A DNA stretch of 64,000 nt, taken from contig CAJZBQ010000011.1 in the NCBI GenBank assembly GCA_914767885.1, positions 620,001 through 684,000 of the forward strand, read 5' to 3'. A program made the position numbers and the translations under genes. Positions within the stretch are counted from its first letter, which is position 1; every line of letters begins with the position of its first letter. The notes under the pieces were generated by a model that worked only from the letters and a program-made list of their open reading frames with translations, made no database searches and was not told the DNA's origin. Shown here piece after piece: positions 42,801 to 53,707 of this stretch. This DNA is from Blepharisma stoltei (taxonomy: Eukaryota > Ciliophora > Heterotrichea > Heterotrichida > Blepharismidae).

Positions 42801-45800
42801 AATTTTAATTTTTCAATCTTTCTCTTTTGGAACCTCTGGCTTATGCTTGAATAAATGCTTTCTCTTTTGAACGAAATGGTTGAATTTTCTCCTTCAGAAG
42901 AACTTTCTCCAGAATCAGATATAAACATGTCAAAAATCAAGGCTAAAAATATGTTAAGCAAAATAAAATGGCCCAGCACAAGCCAAACAAATGGAAATAA
43001 AGCAGAGGCATATCCTTTGCTAGATCTCATACAGTTATAAATAACAGTATTCACCCTTTCTTCAGTCATTATTTGAAAAACTGTCAAAAAAGAATGATGA
43101 AAATCATCAAAATTATATCGCGCTTTTCCTTCTGGGAAATTGAAAGATCCAGAAAAAATTTGAACACCCAAAATAGCAAAAACAATTAAAAAAAGTGAAA
43201 GAAAAATGAATAAATAAAAAATATTCAGACTATTGTTTGATAAAATTGTGATGAGGTGAGAGATAAATCTCAAATATCTAAACAGTCGTAAAACACGGAT
43301 GACTCTGAAAATTCTGAATATTCTGATAGCTCGAAGAGCACTTAGCGTTGATCCTGATCCTGAAATAAAAAGTAATTCAATAAGAGATAACATAGTTACT
43401 ATTGCATCAAAAATATTCATTTTGTCTCTAGCATAGTCTTTAACTCCAAAAGAAATAATTTTTGCTCCCATTTCAACAATAAAAATAATAGTAATCAAAT
43501 AGTTGATCATTGATAAATAGCTGTTTAGGGTTGAGTCAATACCATAATGCCAAGTGGCAAGTGCAATTGTATTTACAATGACGCAAAAAATCATAAAATT
43601 GCTGAAAATCTTACCTTCCAATATTTTTTTCAACGGAAACATCAACTTTTGCCAAGCCCCAAAAATTCCTTTTTCCCATATCCGATAATGTAGATTATTT
43701 AGTTCGTCAATTCATTCATCTGTGCGTTTATTTAAGTTCACATCAAAAGCTGACCAATCTCCAATGATTTTTTGATCAAATAAATCATTATTTCTTATTT
43801 CCCCAATTATATTAGGCACATTTATTGTAGTCAGATGAAAAGCTTTTTTCATATGATATCTTTTAGACAATTTTTCGAAAATTTCGAATCTTTGCATATC
43901 ATTGAATTTAGCCAGAAAATCTGTGGTTTCATTGTTCCATAATTGAGTCAAACTATATAGCTTATCATAAATTTCAGACCCATCTCTATATCTGAAAGAA
44001 TAATGCATTTGTTTTTGTAAAGGTATTTTCTTTGAAGCAGGCACTATATCACTTATTGATTCATAGTTAATTGAGGAATTTTCTACCAAAGAAAACATCA
44101 CGTCTGAGTTTTTATTTTTCTTGATTTTGTCTTGCAGCCCCTTTCCTATCTTAAAAACACTTTTTGTTCTTTTCACAACAGATAATGGCTGAATTCTTGT
44201 CTCTTTCCTAATTCTTGCTCTTTTTCTTGGAAGTGTAAAATCAATACTCTCTAACGAGTCTCCTTGATTTTGATTTTCATCTGATAAATTTTCCCCTATA
44301 AAATTGCCTTTAACCTCATTAGAATTAATGGAAATAACTGATGAAAAATTATTGCTACGCTCTATAGCTGTTTTTAATTGTGATATAAAAAATTCAGATT
44401 TTGGCGTTTCTTCATGCATAATAAATATTTCTGATTTTCTTTTCGGTGCAACAAAATCATTTGTTGAAGAGTCAAATAAATGGGTTTTAGACTTATAATA
44501 TTTCGGAAAAGACTCACGGACTAGCGATTTTTCACTATCCTCGACTGGATTGTCTGCAAAATCAGATATTTTATTTATATTGCAGCCATTAATTTCAACT
44601 TTATATGGAGAGTCTTCATCAAAACTGTTTAAATTCATATTTTCTATAAGCGAAGAATGCAGAGAGACCTCATTATTTTGCATTTTTTGGGCCAATCTTA
44701 ATTCGTCCATATACTTTGTGAAATTTGAATACAAAATGACTTCATTAAGATTGAGTAGCACATAGACACCAATAAATACTAATGAAATAAAAAATAAATA
44801 TGAAACGACATTATTTGATGCCATTTCTGCAGTCACCATATAGTCAAACCAACCTTGCTCTGTTATACTCATAAGAGTTGATAGCCAAGCCCAAAAAATA
44901 TTGTCAAAGTTATACATCCCATAGAAAGGATTATCTAAACCCTTCACACAAATCTCTTCATCAGGACAAGTAGAATAAATGCATACATGCTCAATTTCAA
45001 TGATTTTGCCATTGCTAATTTCCATGCAATGGTATTTAAATGACCCAGACCACAGCTGAATCCCTGCGATTGAAAAAATTGTTAAGAAGAAAAATAGTAT
45101 CACAAAAGCATTTAGCAGAGGCCATAAAGATCCTACTAGAGATAAAAATAATATTTTTACTCCTTCTATTGCAGTAATATTCCGAAATATCCTAAATGTT
45201 CTCAGTACCAATAAATTAGCACCGCTTCCTATTATTTGGTCTAATCAAGAAATAAATAGTATCAAAAAATCGAAAATATTTCATGGGTTTTTAAAATATG
45301 CTTTTTCTGTTACTAATAAACCATTTCCCATTATTTTTAATACGCACTCAATAGAAAAAATATACAAAAATGCATTGTTTATGTGATCAAATCATACCTG
45401 TTCGGAATCTGTATTCTTGATAGAAGGATCTTCCAAAGCCAGCACAATGGTATTAGCTAGAATGGATAAAATAATAAAAATTTCAAAAATTATATTTGTA
45501 GTAACCAAATATGAAAACTCTATTGTTGCACTTTTTATTCGTAAAATGGCTTTTCTTAGCTCAAGGAATGGCCAGCTATCGTCTAGAGTTTCAATTTTCT
45601 CTAATGTAGTAATTTCTCTAATCTGGATAAAATTTTTCAACAACTTAACTTCTTGCTCATTAAAAAACTCAGCCAAGGCATTATTTTCAGTGGCTAACTC
45701 GTCTTGAACTTTAATATTGCTTTCAAAAATGGTATTATTTGTAAGAGCTCCCTGCACTGAAAATAGAGAAGAAATTTTTGTAAAGAAGCTTGACGAATTT

Positions 45801-46027
45801 GTCTCAGTATCAAAATTAGTTTCGCTCAATTCAAAGAAAATAGGGTTATATTCAGCCATTCTATCTATACTCAGTCTCTGCTCAGAGGATAATTCAGGCT
45901 CAGAAGATCGATTCGTGATTTCTTCATCACTGGATAGAAATTTCGAGCCACTGTAAACTTGAATATTTTCTTCAGAATATAGATTTGTTTCTTTTGGATC
46001 ATTATAATTTTGAGCGAAATTTCGCAT
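39863..46027 (-). CDS. Four-domain voltage-gated calcium channel alpha subunit
   Basis: About 1,902 aa after removal of two IESs. N-terminal cytosolic region of about 160 aa, then four six-helix domains. S4 sensors: LVLRTFRIFRNIT (I), LRAIRIFRIFRVIRVLRLFR (II), FIKVLRLLRVLRLLRLV (III), RSIKVARVVRGLRLF (IV). Pore residues: SITEQGW (I), IMTEERVN (II), LCSREAW (III), CSTGEEW (IV), an EEEE set, so calcium selectivity is likely. The long I-II linker is Ser/Glu-rich. Trp codons in several helices are TGA. IES removal joins MTSL to ASLVLTKQQMAW in the III-IV linker and EIMY to KLGKDLGVN in the C-tail, all in frame. The C-tail carries an EF-hand-like DEEGYVYYNDFLF. Ciliates use such channels for ciliary reversal. 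Confidence 0.95.
40323..40497. other. IES, 175 bp, with two inner hairpins, in the calcium channel gene
   Basis: Inverted ends TATAGAGGTTTCCTC and TATAGAAGTTTCCTA plus GCGCTG on both sides. Inner hairpins CGGACCAAA..TTTGGTCCG and CCGATAAATTC..GAATTTATCGG. Outer TA at 40323-40324 and 40498-40499. Confidence 0.88.
41480..41760 (+). mobile_element. Insertion of 281 bp in the calcium channel gene, possibly SINE-like
   Basis: TA at 41478-41479 and 41759-41760 in the same codon phase; removal gives TCG CTA GCC TCC TTA. The beginning TTATAATAAAATGGCATC resembles the AT leader plus ATGG start of the SINE-like group, but no target duplication is clear. GC-richer than its host gene. Confidence 0.7.
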
Positions 46028-46311
46028 TTAATATAAAAAAGAAGGTTTTTTTTTGTTTAAGAAGAACTTTTAAAATATTAACATTAAAACAATTTTAAAT
46101 TAATTATTTATTTATGATAATTGAAATTATTGATGCACAAATATATACCATTATTGCATTCTGCTGCTAATTTATTAGAATTGGATTATCTAGCTATAAA
46201 AAGCCGATTCATATACCAGCAGTATAAATAAATATATTATAGCCTATTCTACTTAATTTTCTCTAAATGAAATAGTATTACTGAATAAGCATAACTCGCA
46301 GATTTAGTATA

Positions 46312-47808
46312 TTATAGTCTGCTATATTCCTTAGATATGACAACTGTCCTCATCCTAGTTGGGTTCCAATTTGAATGTTCAGGCGCCACAATTTCAGAAG
46401 TCTGAGGATTCACATCCACCCAAAGCTCAATCTCTGGGTCTGAAGAATATTTTCCACAGAACCCTGATTCCATACAAGCACGAACCGTAATCGAATATGC
46501 ACAATTCACAAACTTTCCTTTAGTTGTCCACATCTCACCAATAGCGCTCTGCAAGGAATCCAAAGGAATTTCTACTTCGCTTTCCTCGTCTTCTAAAAGT
46601 GAGTGTTTTATAGGCACTTTTGCCTGAAAGCTATGCAAGCTTTCTTTAAATACTCTTGTTTTTCCATTATCAGACTTCAATATAATAGTCCTATATAGCG
46701 TGATTTCATAATTACTATCCCCAGAACTCCTGATTGGCTACTCTAAGCAAATCTGTGTCCTTCTAAACATGTCAGATTGACTTGGCAACTGATGTTTTCC
46801 CAGACTAATAATAGCCCAGAGCTGTAAATAGAAGTCTTCAGCTATAACGCTAATTTTGCATCTCGAAGTATCGAGTTCTAATGTTAAATAAATAAGCCCA
46901 TTGCATATATAGGACGTTCTGTTTGCGGTTGCTTTCAAAAAAATAGCTCCTCTTGAAAACCAGCAAAATCCTGAAATTTTCATAAGAGCGCTTGAAGAGA
47001 GAGGGTCCACTTGGTGTCTATTTACCTGAACAATATTTACAGGCAAAGTCACTGAATGTGGAGGGACAGTGGAGAGCGTGGCTTCAAGGGTGTATATTAC
47101 TGATCCACTGCATGAGTCATTTTCTAACTCCCCCTCCGTTAGTGAGCAAAAACATTAGAAAAATCGCTATTTTTCGCCCAAAAGCCTACCCTTCGTGAGT
47201 GTAAAACAAATTTTTAATAGAAAAATTTTTTCTGAAAAAAATAATTGACATATAAGCGATATTAGTATAATGAAATCTATAGCTAATTCTGTTTAATTTT
47301 AAACAAATTACGCTCTAAAACATAAATTTTATAAATTAAATTAATTTTTTTGCTTTTCAGTTTTTTTGCGAATTAGGATTTTTTTAAAATTTCGGAAAAT
47401 TTTTTCTTAAAAAAAAAAAAATTAACTCCTTCAGTAATCGAACAAGATTTTTTTGTTCGCTCACGGAGGGGGGAGTAAAATAAAAGTCCCAGGGAGATCT
47501 TCGGGAAGATGGATAGAAAAGGGGTAAATATACTCGCCTTTTCGAGCTTGATTCGGCCATGTGTATAAGTTAAATTCCTTTTGGATTATGATGCTACTTC
47601 CGTTGTGAGATTCTGATGGGCTGCTTTGTGATTTAGAAGGAGAGTTTTCTTTTCAGGAGCAGGCTTCTTTTCCAAGAAATGTGAGGTTTATGTCTCTGCA
47701 TTCAATGTTTCGAGGGATTCTGAGCCAGACTTCACCTTGCAGGAATCCACCTGATAAAAATGTTGTCTGTTTGGTTTTAATATAAAGAATAATGTCTTTA
47801 CTTGACAT
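46312..47808 (-). CDS. Arrestin-domain protein
   Basis: 376 aa after removal of a 351-bp MITE (47125-47475) and a 15-nt intron at 46727-46741 (GTAGCCAATCAGGAG). Without that intron an in-frame TAG would stop the protein. N-domain: MSSKDIILYIKTKQTTFLSG, EVWLRIPRNIECRDINLTFL, then YPFSIHLPEDLPGTF, the hallmark P-F-x-F-x-L-P-x-x-L-P-x-S/T-F of arrestins. After the join come ENDSCSGSVIYTLEATL, the second conserved strand, and a C-domain with ISGFCWFSRGAIFLKA and VPIKHSLLEDEES. Arrestin-fold adaptors link membrane cargo to trafficking or ubiquitin ligases. Strong match from the N-domain motif. Confidence 0.87.
47125..47475. mobile_element. Family A MITE, 351 bp, in the arrestin-like gene
   Basis: Left TAACTCCCCCTCCGTTAGTG, right GCTCACGGAGGGGGGAGTA. 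TA at 47125-47126 and 47476-47477, both second-third codon positions. Excision restores PGTFILENDSCSG. Confidence 0.9.
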
Positions 47809-48261
47809 TTATATGTATTTTGTAGCCTAGAGCTAGTAAAATTATAGTTAATACTCTTTTCTTATTTAAGTGAATACGCTAATAACAATATGCTTCAATT
47901 CATGACTAGATCGATCTATTAAGATTCATATTTTATAATAATTATGAATATCAATAATGTTTGTATTCCAAAAAAGTAAGCTATTTTTTGAAACTATTAT
48001 AGCCAATACACAAGATCGCACTTCCTGCTCAGTGCTTTTACTGGAATGTCATAATGTATTCATCTTTCATAGATTTGATTTTATAAGTCGTTTTCTAGAA
48101 CTCCTCTTCCTATTCTTATCCCCATACTTGCTAAACCATATAATAAATATTTTATAAAAAATATTTAAAATTTTTTCTCTCCCCATCCCCATATTTTTTG
48201 AATTTAAAATTAAATGTACCCTCAAAAAGCCAACCCTGCCATTTTCTTATAATAATAATAA
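47809..48261. other. Intergenic, divergent
   Basis: About 450 bp, AT-rich, between two divergent ATGs. It must contain both promoters; nothing else recognisable. Confidence 0.55.
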
Positions 48262-48813
48262 ATGGAAACCATTAAACAATCCTCCAGTGAAAATGAAGGA
48301 TCATTGCGATTATCCAAACGAATCCGAAAGCCGACTGTTCACTTCACTCTTGACACAGCTCCTTCAAAAAAAACACCTGAAAACGCCTCAGTTAAAATGA
48401 CTTACAACAAGCCCAAACTGCCACCTATCCACACAAGTTTCATATCTCCTACAAGCATAAAGCTGGATACTGTTCTCGCAAAAGGCCTAAAACAGTTAAA
48501 AATCAGCATATCGGATGACTATATTGTCGTTTACTATTCCAGAGAAGAAAGGAGTAATTATTATATAGGATGGAAACATATAAAAAACTTTGAAAATATA
48601 GATATAGGCATGACCTACAGACTGCGTGTATATAAGAAACCTGAGAAGAAGGTAGAAGTCAAAGCTGTTGAAGCTCCAAAAGTGGCTCTGCCAGTGGAAG
48701 AGAGCCAGAAGAATGCTATGGCTAGTAAAACTCCTGGGCAGACCAGAGAGATGATGCAGCTGTACGGGTTTTACTGTTACTGGTATTATATGATGTCGAT
48801 GAGAGGGTCTTAG
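48262..48813 (+). CDS. Unknown 183-aa protein
   Basis: METIKQSSSENEGSLRLSKR opening, then KKTPENASVKMTYNKP, a probable folded part (LKQLKISISDDYIVVYYSRE, NYYIGWKHIKNFENIDIGMT), a charged linker (KPEKKVEVKAVEAPKVALPV) and a Tyr/Met-rich end LYGFYCYWYYMMSMRGS. No signal peptide. Not recognised. Codon use and complexity support a real gene. A SINE-like insertion follows 27 bp after the stop. Confidence 0.65.
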   Translation: METIKQSSSENEGSLRLSKRIRKPTVHFTLDTAPSKKTPENASVKMTYNKPKLPPIHTSFISPTSIKLDTVLAKGLKQLKISISDDYIVVYYSREERSNYYIGWKHIKNFENIDIGMTYRLRVYKKPEKKVEVKAVEAPKVALPVEESQKNAMASKTPGQTREMMQLYGFYCYWYYMMSMRGS

Positions 48814-48840
48814 TATTAATTAATCAATAAATGTTTAATG

Positions 48841-49240
48841 CCCACTAGCAGGTTGCTCAACCACAGCTACCTCCAACACCGCTCTGGGGCGAATTTCGCG
48901 GGCCCATGAAAGGTGCGGCTACTTTCGACTTTTGTCGCCAAAAGAGGACGTCAATCTTGACCTTAGAGCTTCGACGCCTCTTCTTTGAGCTCAGGCACTT
49001 ATTTGAGTCCAATCAGTACCTTAAATTCCCAGTCTTCACCACCTGGAGTCAGTGGCACTCTTCTGGAAAATTCCATTCCTTAAGGTCAGGAGTCCGGCAG
49101 GAAAAACCACCCGGCTCTGGCTTCCCTTACATAGCCGGGATAATTTCGCCAGGGGAAACCAAGCCTCATAATTGAAATAAGCAAGAGATGAATTTTCGGT
49201 CGGGAGACCAGAAAATTCAAACAACACCATATTTAATTAT
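48841..49240 (-). mobile_element. SINE-like element, intergenic
   Basis: GC-rich block. Read on the minus strand it begins ATAATTAAATATGGTGTTG, the shared leader plus ATGGYG. No clear target duplication (AT-rich flanks). Between 49241 and 49595 only AT-rich DNA is seen. Confidence 0.55.
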
Positions 49241-49595
49241 CCTCTGAGAGGGTATCAGGTACCGAACTTTTCTCATTATGGTCAGAATTAGAATAGCTGG
49301 AGAAGAAAGGGAAAATGATTAAAAATTAAGCATGTTAATAACCATTTAAATTGTTATTTTCAGTCTTTTTTATGTGATGATATTAGATCTTTGGAAGCAA
49401 AATGTGACTCGATTAGCGAATAGGGGGCGATATAAATGGCTTGTAATTAATTATTTGCATGAATGCCAGAATTTGCTGAAGAGTGCCAGGTAATAAGATT
49501 TTGAATTTCCTTAAACTCTCATATGTAGTATTCCTTAAAACCTCTCAGTTTTATTTTTTATTTTTATTTCATTTAAGTCTCTAAGTTATTATCGT

Positions 49596-50003
49596 TTAAA
49601 CTGCTTTTTCCAAGAAAAGCCTATCAATAGCTTGATCAAACCCTTCAATCCTAATCTGTTGGTCAGTCTCATAAAATGGATTCTTTAAGACATAATCAGA
49701 GTAGTGCTGATATGCTTTTTTACAAAGCGATTCCATGTCTTGGCTATTAGGATCACTCACCAAGCAAAACATGACCCCAGTTGTTGTTTGATAACAAAAT
49801 AGCTTAAAAGTCTTAGTGTTCAGCACTTTTAATCCAGTCTTTCTTAGGTTTGGAGGCGTGATTTGTGCAGAGATCAGGTGAACTGAGTTTAGGGTCGATG
49901 AAAACCTAATCATGTCATTTGCTGAGAGTTTGGCTGTGCCTTGGTAGTATCTATCATAAATAATAAGTCCGATTTTGTTGACAATAAAGAAGTGATAATG
50001 CAT
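49596..50003 (-). CDS. TRAPPC4: TRAPP complex subunit 4 (synbindin/Trs23)
   Basis: 135 aa longin-fold subunit of the TRAPP tethering complex that activates Rab1/Ypt1 at ER-Golgi membranes. Seen: opening MHYHFFIVNKIGLIIYDRY, and the highly typical VLNTKTFKLFCYQTTTGVMF, LVSDPNSQDMESLCKKAY, and SDYVLKNPFYETDQQIR blocks. It is shorter than the human protein because the PDZ-like insert is absent, as in yeast-independent short forms of other protists. Clear ATG and TAA; no IES or intron. Strong identification. Confidence 0.92.
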   Translation of the reverse strand: MHYHFFIVNKIGLIIYDRYYQGTAKLSANDMIRFSSTLNSVHLISAQITPPNLRKTGLKVLNTKTFKLFCYQTTTGVMFCLVSDPNSQDMESLCKKAYQHYSDYVLKNPFYETDQQIRIEGFDQAIDRLFLEKAV

Positions 50004-50167
50004 TTTATTAAATTTATAATCAACATTGCAATTTAATTGATATAATTTCGTTACTTGGTCATTGAATATACTTCGCCCAGTAATTCATATATCTATTTGA
50101 ATATTGCTGTAAATGAAGCTTATTTAAAAATATATTTTCCAAAGTTATATTATAAAAAGCAATTTAT

Positions 50168-51978
50168 CTAACTGTGCAGCTGACTTATGGTATCTTGCAT
50201 TTCGCTCTCAATCCTTCTGCTATTTATCATCTTGTCAGTTGCCATAATTCTGTTCTGATAAATTTGTTGTCTTGTTATTGACTGTTCTAAATATGTAAAC
50301 ATATGCGAATTTATAAACATCGGATAATACTGGTTCAGCAAAGTGCTGTAAGTATGGGCCTGGATCACTCTAACCGATTCCCTGTCAGGGATATTTAGCT
50401 CCATTGCCTGCTTTTTGATTTCCTTTTCTGTCTCATCTGAAGGAATATGATTATAATATTCGCATTTCAGCCACAAATGAATAAACTCAGGCCCTTTGTC
50501 ATCATCTGGATATTCTGTTATTGCTTGCTCAAAAGCGTCTAAAGTCACTCTGCACCTTAAAATTAAATCGAGCGACTGTAGCATTTCTATTGTCAAGCTT
50601 TCTGAGAAGTCTTCCTTATGAAAAGTCCTGAATAATGGGAAAAGTGAAGTTGCTATCATTGCGACATTGTCTCGAATTAAGAAAGCCCATCTCCAAGCAT
50701 TTTTTATATAAACAGTATATTTTGTATCTAATGAATTTATTGTGAAAAATCCACCGACAAACCAAAGAAAGCAGACAAAAGTCAGTTCTTTTTGCATTTG
50801 GAAATCGTCATTTACATTTCGTAAAAAGTAAACGAGGAAAATAAAAATAAGTTCTTCGAAAAATGAGGTAATTACATAAGCCATTAAAGTGTAGAGATCG
50901 ATATCTTGCCCTCGGGCGTTGCAGTAGCTTGATGGGTAATATTCGTGAATCTGAGGAACAAGGTTTAAAAGTGCAATTACGATGAATGGGAGCATTAAAT
51001 AGCAAAATACCTTAAGCAGCCATTCTTGGTGCGTTCTGTGTATATTGTTTCTGAAATGTTGGTCTTTGCTGTCATTTTTGTCTCAGTTTTTATCTAACTC
51101 CCCCCCATCCTTGATAGAACGATTGGCTGTAAAAATTCCTAAAAATTGGGGGAAATTAACCCCCATCCTTGATCGAACTATTTTCATATCATGACAATTT
51201 TTATATATATAAAAATATATTAGCTATCAAAAGCTTGGGAAATGTGCCTAATGAAGCTGTTTTAAGAGGCTTTGAGACGACAGAAAGCTACGGAATCAAT
51301 TATTCGAAGTGCTTTAGTCATCAACATGGGCTTAAAAACTCAATAATCTAAAAAATAGAGATTCTTTAAAAATTTAAAAATTTTTAATTCTATAAAGAAA
51401 TAAATAAAAATTTATAAAATTTAAAGTGGTAACCAAAAAATCAAAATATTAAAAATTGGTATTCTTATGAAATTAATTCAATTTTTTGCTGTAAAAATAA
51501 AGATTAAATACATTTAACCCTCTCTATTTAAAAATATATTAAAAAAAACAATAAATTTTTTATTTTATATATAAAATTTTTTCCCAAAAAAATTTTTTAA
51601 CACCCATCCTTGATCGAACGATGGCGAGCGTTCGATCAAGGATGGGGGAGGGAGTAAGTGAAAAATAAAGTAAACTCTATATCCTCTTAAAACATAGCTT
51701 AAGAATAAGCAATATCTAGAAAGAACTGATAGCGTTTGATAAATATATTGCAAATAGCTTTCATCATTATCAGGATGGCAGTCATGACTAAAGTAAAGAG
51801 CAAAAAGGTAAACATTAGTTTCTATATAGTTTCCCCAATGTGACAAGTGAACTAAGCACGGACTCATATTCTTGATAGGCACTTTTGATGACCTGAACAT
51901 CAGTAGAATTCCTACTGGAATGTAAATCAATGCTTCTAAGCATAGTCATATTATGCTCACAAACCTCACTGTTTCCAT
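50168..51978 (-). CDS. Seven-helix membrane protein with C-terminal RGS domain
   Basis: 416 aa after removal of a 560-bp family B MITE (51097-51656). N-terminal membrane part: start METVRFVSIIWLCLEALIYI, then IETNVYLFALYFSHDCH, LSVLSRYCLFLSYVLRGY, and after the join HLDKNWDKNDSKDQHFR, LLKVFCYLMLPFIVIALL, YTLMAYVITSFFEELIFIFL, TFVCFLWFVGGFFTINSL. The last 120 residues match an RGS fold (LRCRVTLDAFEQAITEY, FIHLWLKCEYYNHIPS, AMELNIPDRESVRVIQAH, YYPMFINSHMFTYLEQS). The 7TM-RGS layout is known from plants and protists, where it accelerates GTP hydrolysis on a G-alpha subunit. Trp codons TGA support the frame. An upstream in-frame ATG was not needed. Confidence 0.85.
51097..51656. mobile_element. 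Family B MITE, 560 bp, with transposase relic
   Basis: Left CTCCCCCCCATCCTTGATAG, an inner AACCCCCATCCTTGATCG, right GCGTTCGATCAAGGATGGG with GGGAGTA. TA at 51095-51096 and 51655-51656, same phase. Contains a relic open frame near its left end. Removal restores the 7TM protein. Confidence 0.88.
51169..51351 (+). pseudogene. Relic transposase C-terminus in family B element
   Basis: A short open frame whose end reads LGNVPNEAVLRGFETTESYG, closely matching the family A relic ([19 protein letters not shown]) at V-x-x-x-x-V-x-R-x-F-E-x-T-x-S-Y. The pattern W/L-x-x-V-x-x-x-x-V-x-x-x-F is the C-terminal signature of pogo/Tigger-type DDE transposases. The N-terminal and catalytic parts are missing. 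Not functional. Confidence 0.55.
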
Positions 51979-52379
51979 TATTCTCTACTCTTATTAATGA
52001 ACAATCAACGTATTGTGGGCTTCATTCGATTTCTAACAACAAAAACCCGAAATAAACCAAAAGATCATAACGTGCGTTAGAGGAAAATGAATCATTAAAC
52101 GCTGAATTCAAGAAAAGGGTTGAATGGCTATTTATAAAATTAATATACAATAAGGAAATTCAATAGAAAAATTGCAAACAAAAGAAGGAAATCAATAGCT
52201 CTGCTTTGTAAATTAGCGTATAAACATTAATTCGCCTTTGCTGAAAAGTTACTTTGAACAATTATTATTTTATATCTTTCCAGCATCATTTATGCAAAGC
52301 CATGATGAGTTTTTTAATTCCTTATAATGATAGTTATACATAGACGCTGCTCATAATTTTTTTAAATTAAATTTATCCA
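51979..52379. other. Intergenic, 400 bp
   Basis: Upstream of the 7TM-RGS gene and downstream of the tubulin gene. AT-rich, no ORF or element end; presumably promoter. Confidence 0.5.
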
Positions 52380-53680
52380 TTATGCCTCAACCCCAGCATT
52401 AATATATTCTTGCTCGATTTGTGCCATAGATTCACAAGCTTCAGCAAACTCGTCCGACTCCATTCCTTCCACAACGAACCAGTGAATATAAGCCCTCTTA
52501 GCATAGAGTAGCTCAAACTTACAGTTTAATCTTGCAAAGACCCCAGCAATTGCCGTGCTATTACTGATCATGCAAGCCGATTTTGCCACCCTTCAGATAT
52601 CATCATTAGAAAATGCTAAAGCTTTCTGAGCATTAATTCCCCATTTCACTTCATCTGGGCATCAGTCATTAATTCTAAAGGTATGCGTCGCTCTCAGATC
52701 TGCAAAAGAAGATATCACTTCTTCCTGCACAATATCTCCTCGGTACATTAAAGTGCCGGCTAAGCACCTTCCCTGCCTTGGGTCACACTTTGCTATTGAA
52801 TTAGCTTGGCCGAATACTTCATTAGTTATATCTGAACTATTTTCATTATTTTCTTTTGGAATTATTGGTGCATATGATGGAAACATAAAATGAAGATTTT
52901 GAGTTGGCACCAGATTGGTCTTAAATTCGTTTAGACTTGCATTTAAATCTCCATTAAATCGCATTGATGCCGTCATCGAAGAAATTACTTGCGAAATAAG
53001 TCTATTTAAATTTGTAAAGGTTGGCCTCCTAATGTTTAGGTGATTTTGGCAGATTTCGTAAACGGCTTCGTTATCAAGAACAACGACAGCATCTGATGAC
53101 CCAATCAAAGATCTCATTGAGAGAATAGTGTTATAAGGCTCAACAACAGAAACAGCGTTTTTAGAACCTGGATAAATAGAAAAATTTATTCTTGTCTGTT
53201 CTCCGTATTCCATAACAAGATTTTCAAGTATCAATGATCCTAATCCAGAACCAGTTCCGCCTCCTAATGAGTGGAAAAGCAGGAACCCTTCAAGATCTGA
53301 GCAGTTTTCAACCATTTTCCTTATAACTTCAAGACTTTTATCAATTATTTCTCGTCCAAGTGTATAATGTCCTCTGCTATAGCAGCAGCATCTTCTTTAC
53401 CTGAAATAAACAAGCCAGGATCATATAGCTCGCGATATGGTCCATACATGATGTCATTAATAATCAGAGGCTCTAGATCAAAAAAAGCTGCTCTTGGAGT
53501 ATACTTGCCTTTTTCGGTTTCTGAAAAAAGTGTGCCAAGATTTTCATCATAAGAGATTGGCTTTACACTTGAGAATTGGCCATTTGGTGTAATTCCTTGC
53601 TCGAGGCAGAATAATTCCCAACAAGCACTGCCAAGCTGTGTGCCAGCTTGTCCGATATAAATAGACAATATTTCCCTCAT
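52380..53680 (-). CDS. Divergent alpha-tubulin with a one-base frame break
   Basis: About 433 aa if one missing base near 53375 is allowed. Seen: start MREILSIYIGQAGTQLGSAC, DLEPLIINDIMYGPYRELYD, the break at SGKEDAAAIA, then RGHYTLGREIIDKSLEVI, the tubulin signature GGGTGSGLGS, NLNRLISQVISSMTASMRF, DWCPDEVKWGINAQKA, and HWFVVEGMESDEFAEACESM. It ends EYINAGVEA instead of a Tyr/Glu-rich alpha tail, and many usual positions differ (QNLHFMFPSYAPII), so it is a specialised paralogue rather than the main alpha-tubulin. Trp codons are TGA. The break is most likely a sequencing indel, but a decayed copy is possible. Head-to-head with the DEAD-box-like gene, 27 bp apart. Confidence 0.85.
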
Positions 53681-53707
53681 ATTAAAATTATTTTAAACAA
53701 ATATATA

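Noticed and set aside
46700-46745. In-frame TAG as a true early stop in the arrestin-like gene
   Set aside because: A 15-nt GT..AG intron covers the stop and removal keeps the frame; the next exon continues the protein.
48906-49175. 89-residue open frame after the unknown 183-aa gene
   Set aside because: Lies within a SINE-like element; no typical start or conserved feature.
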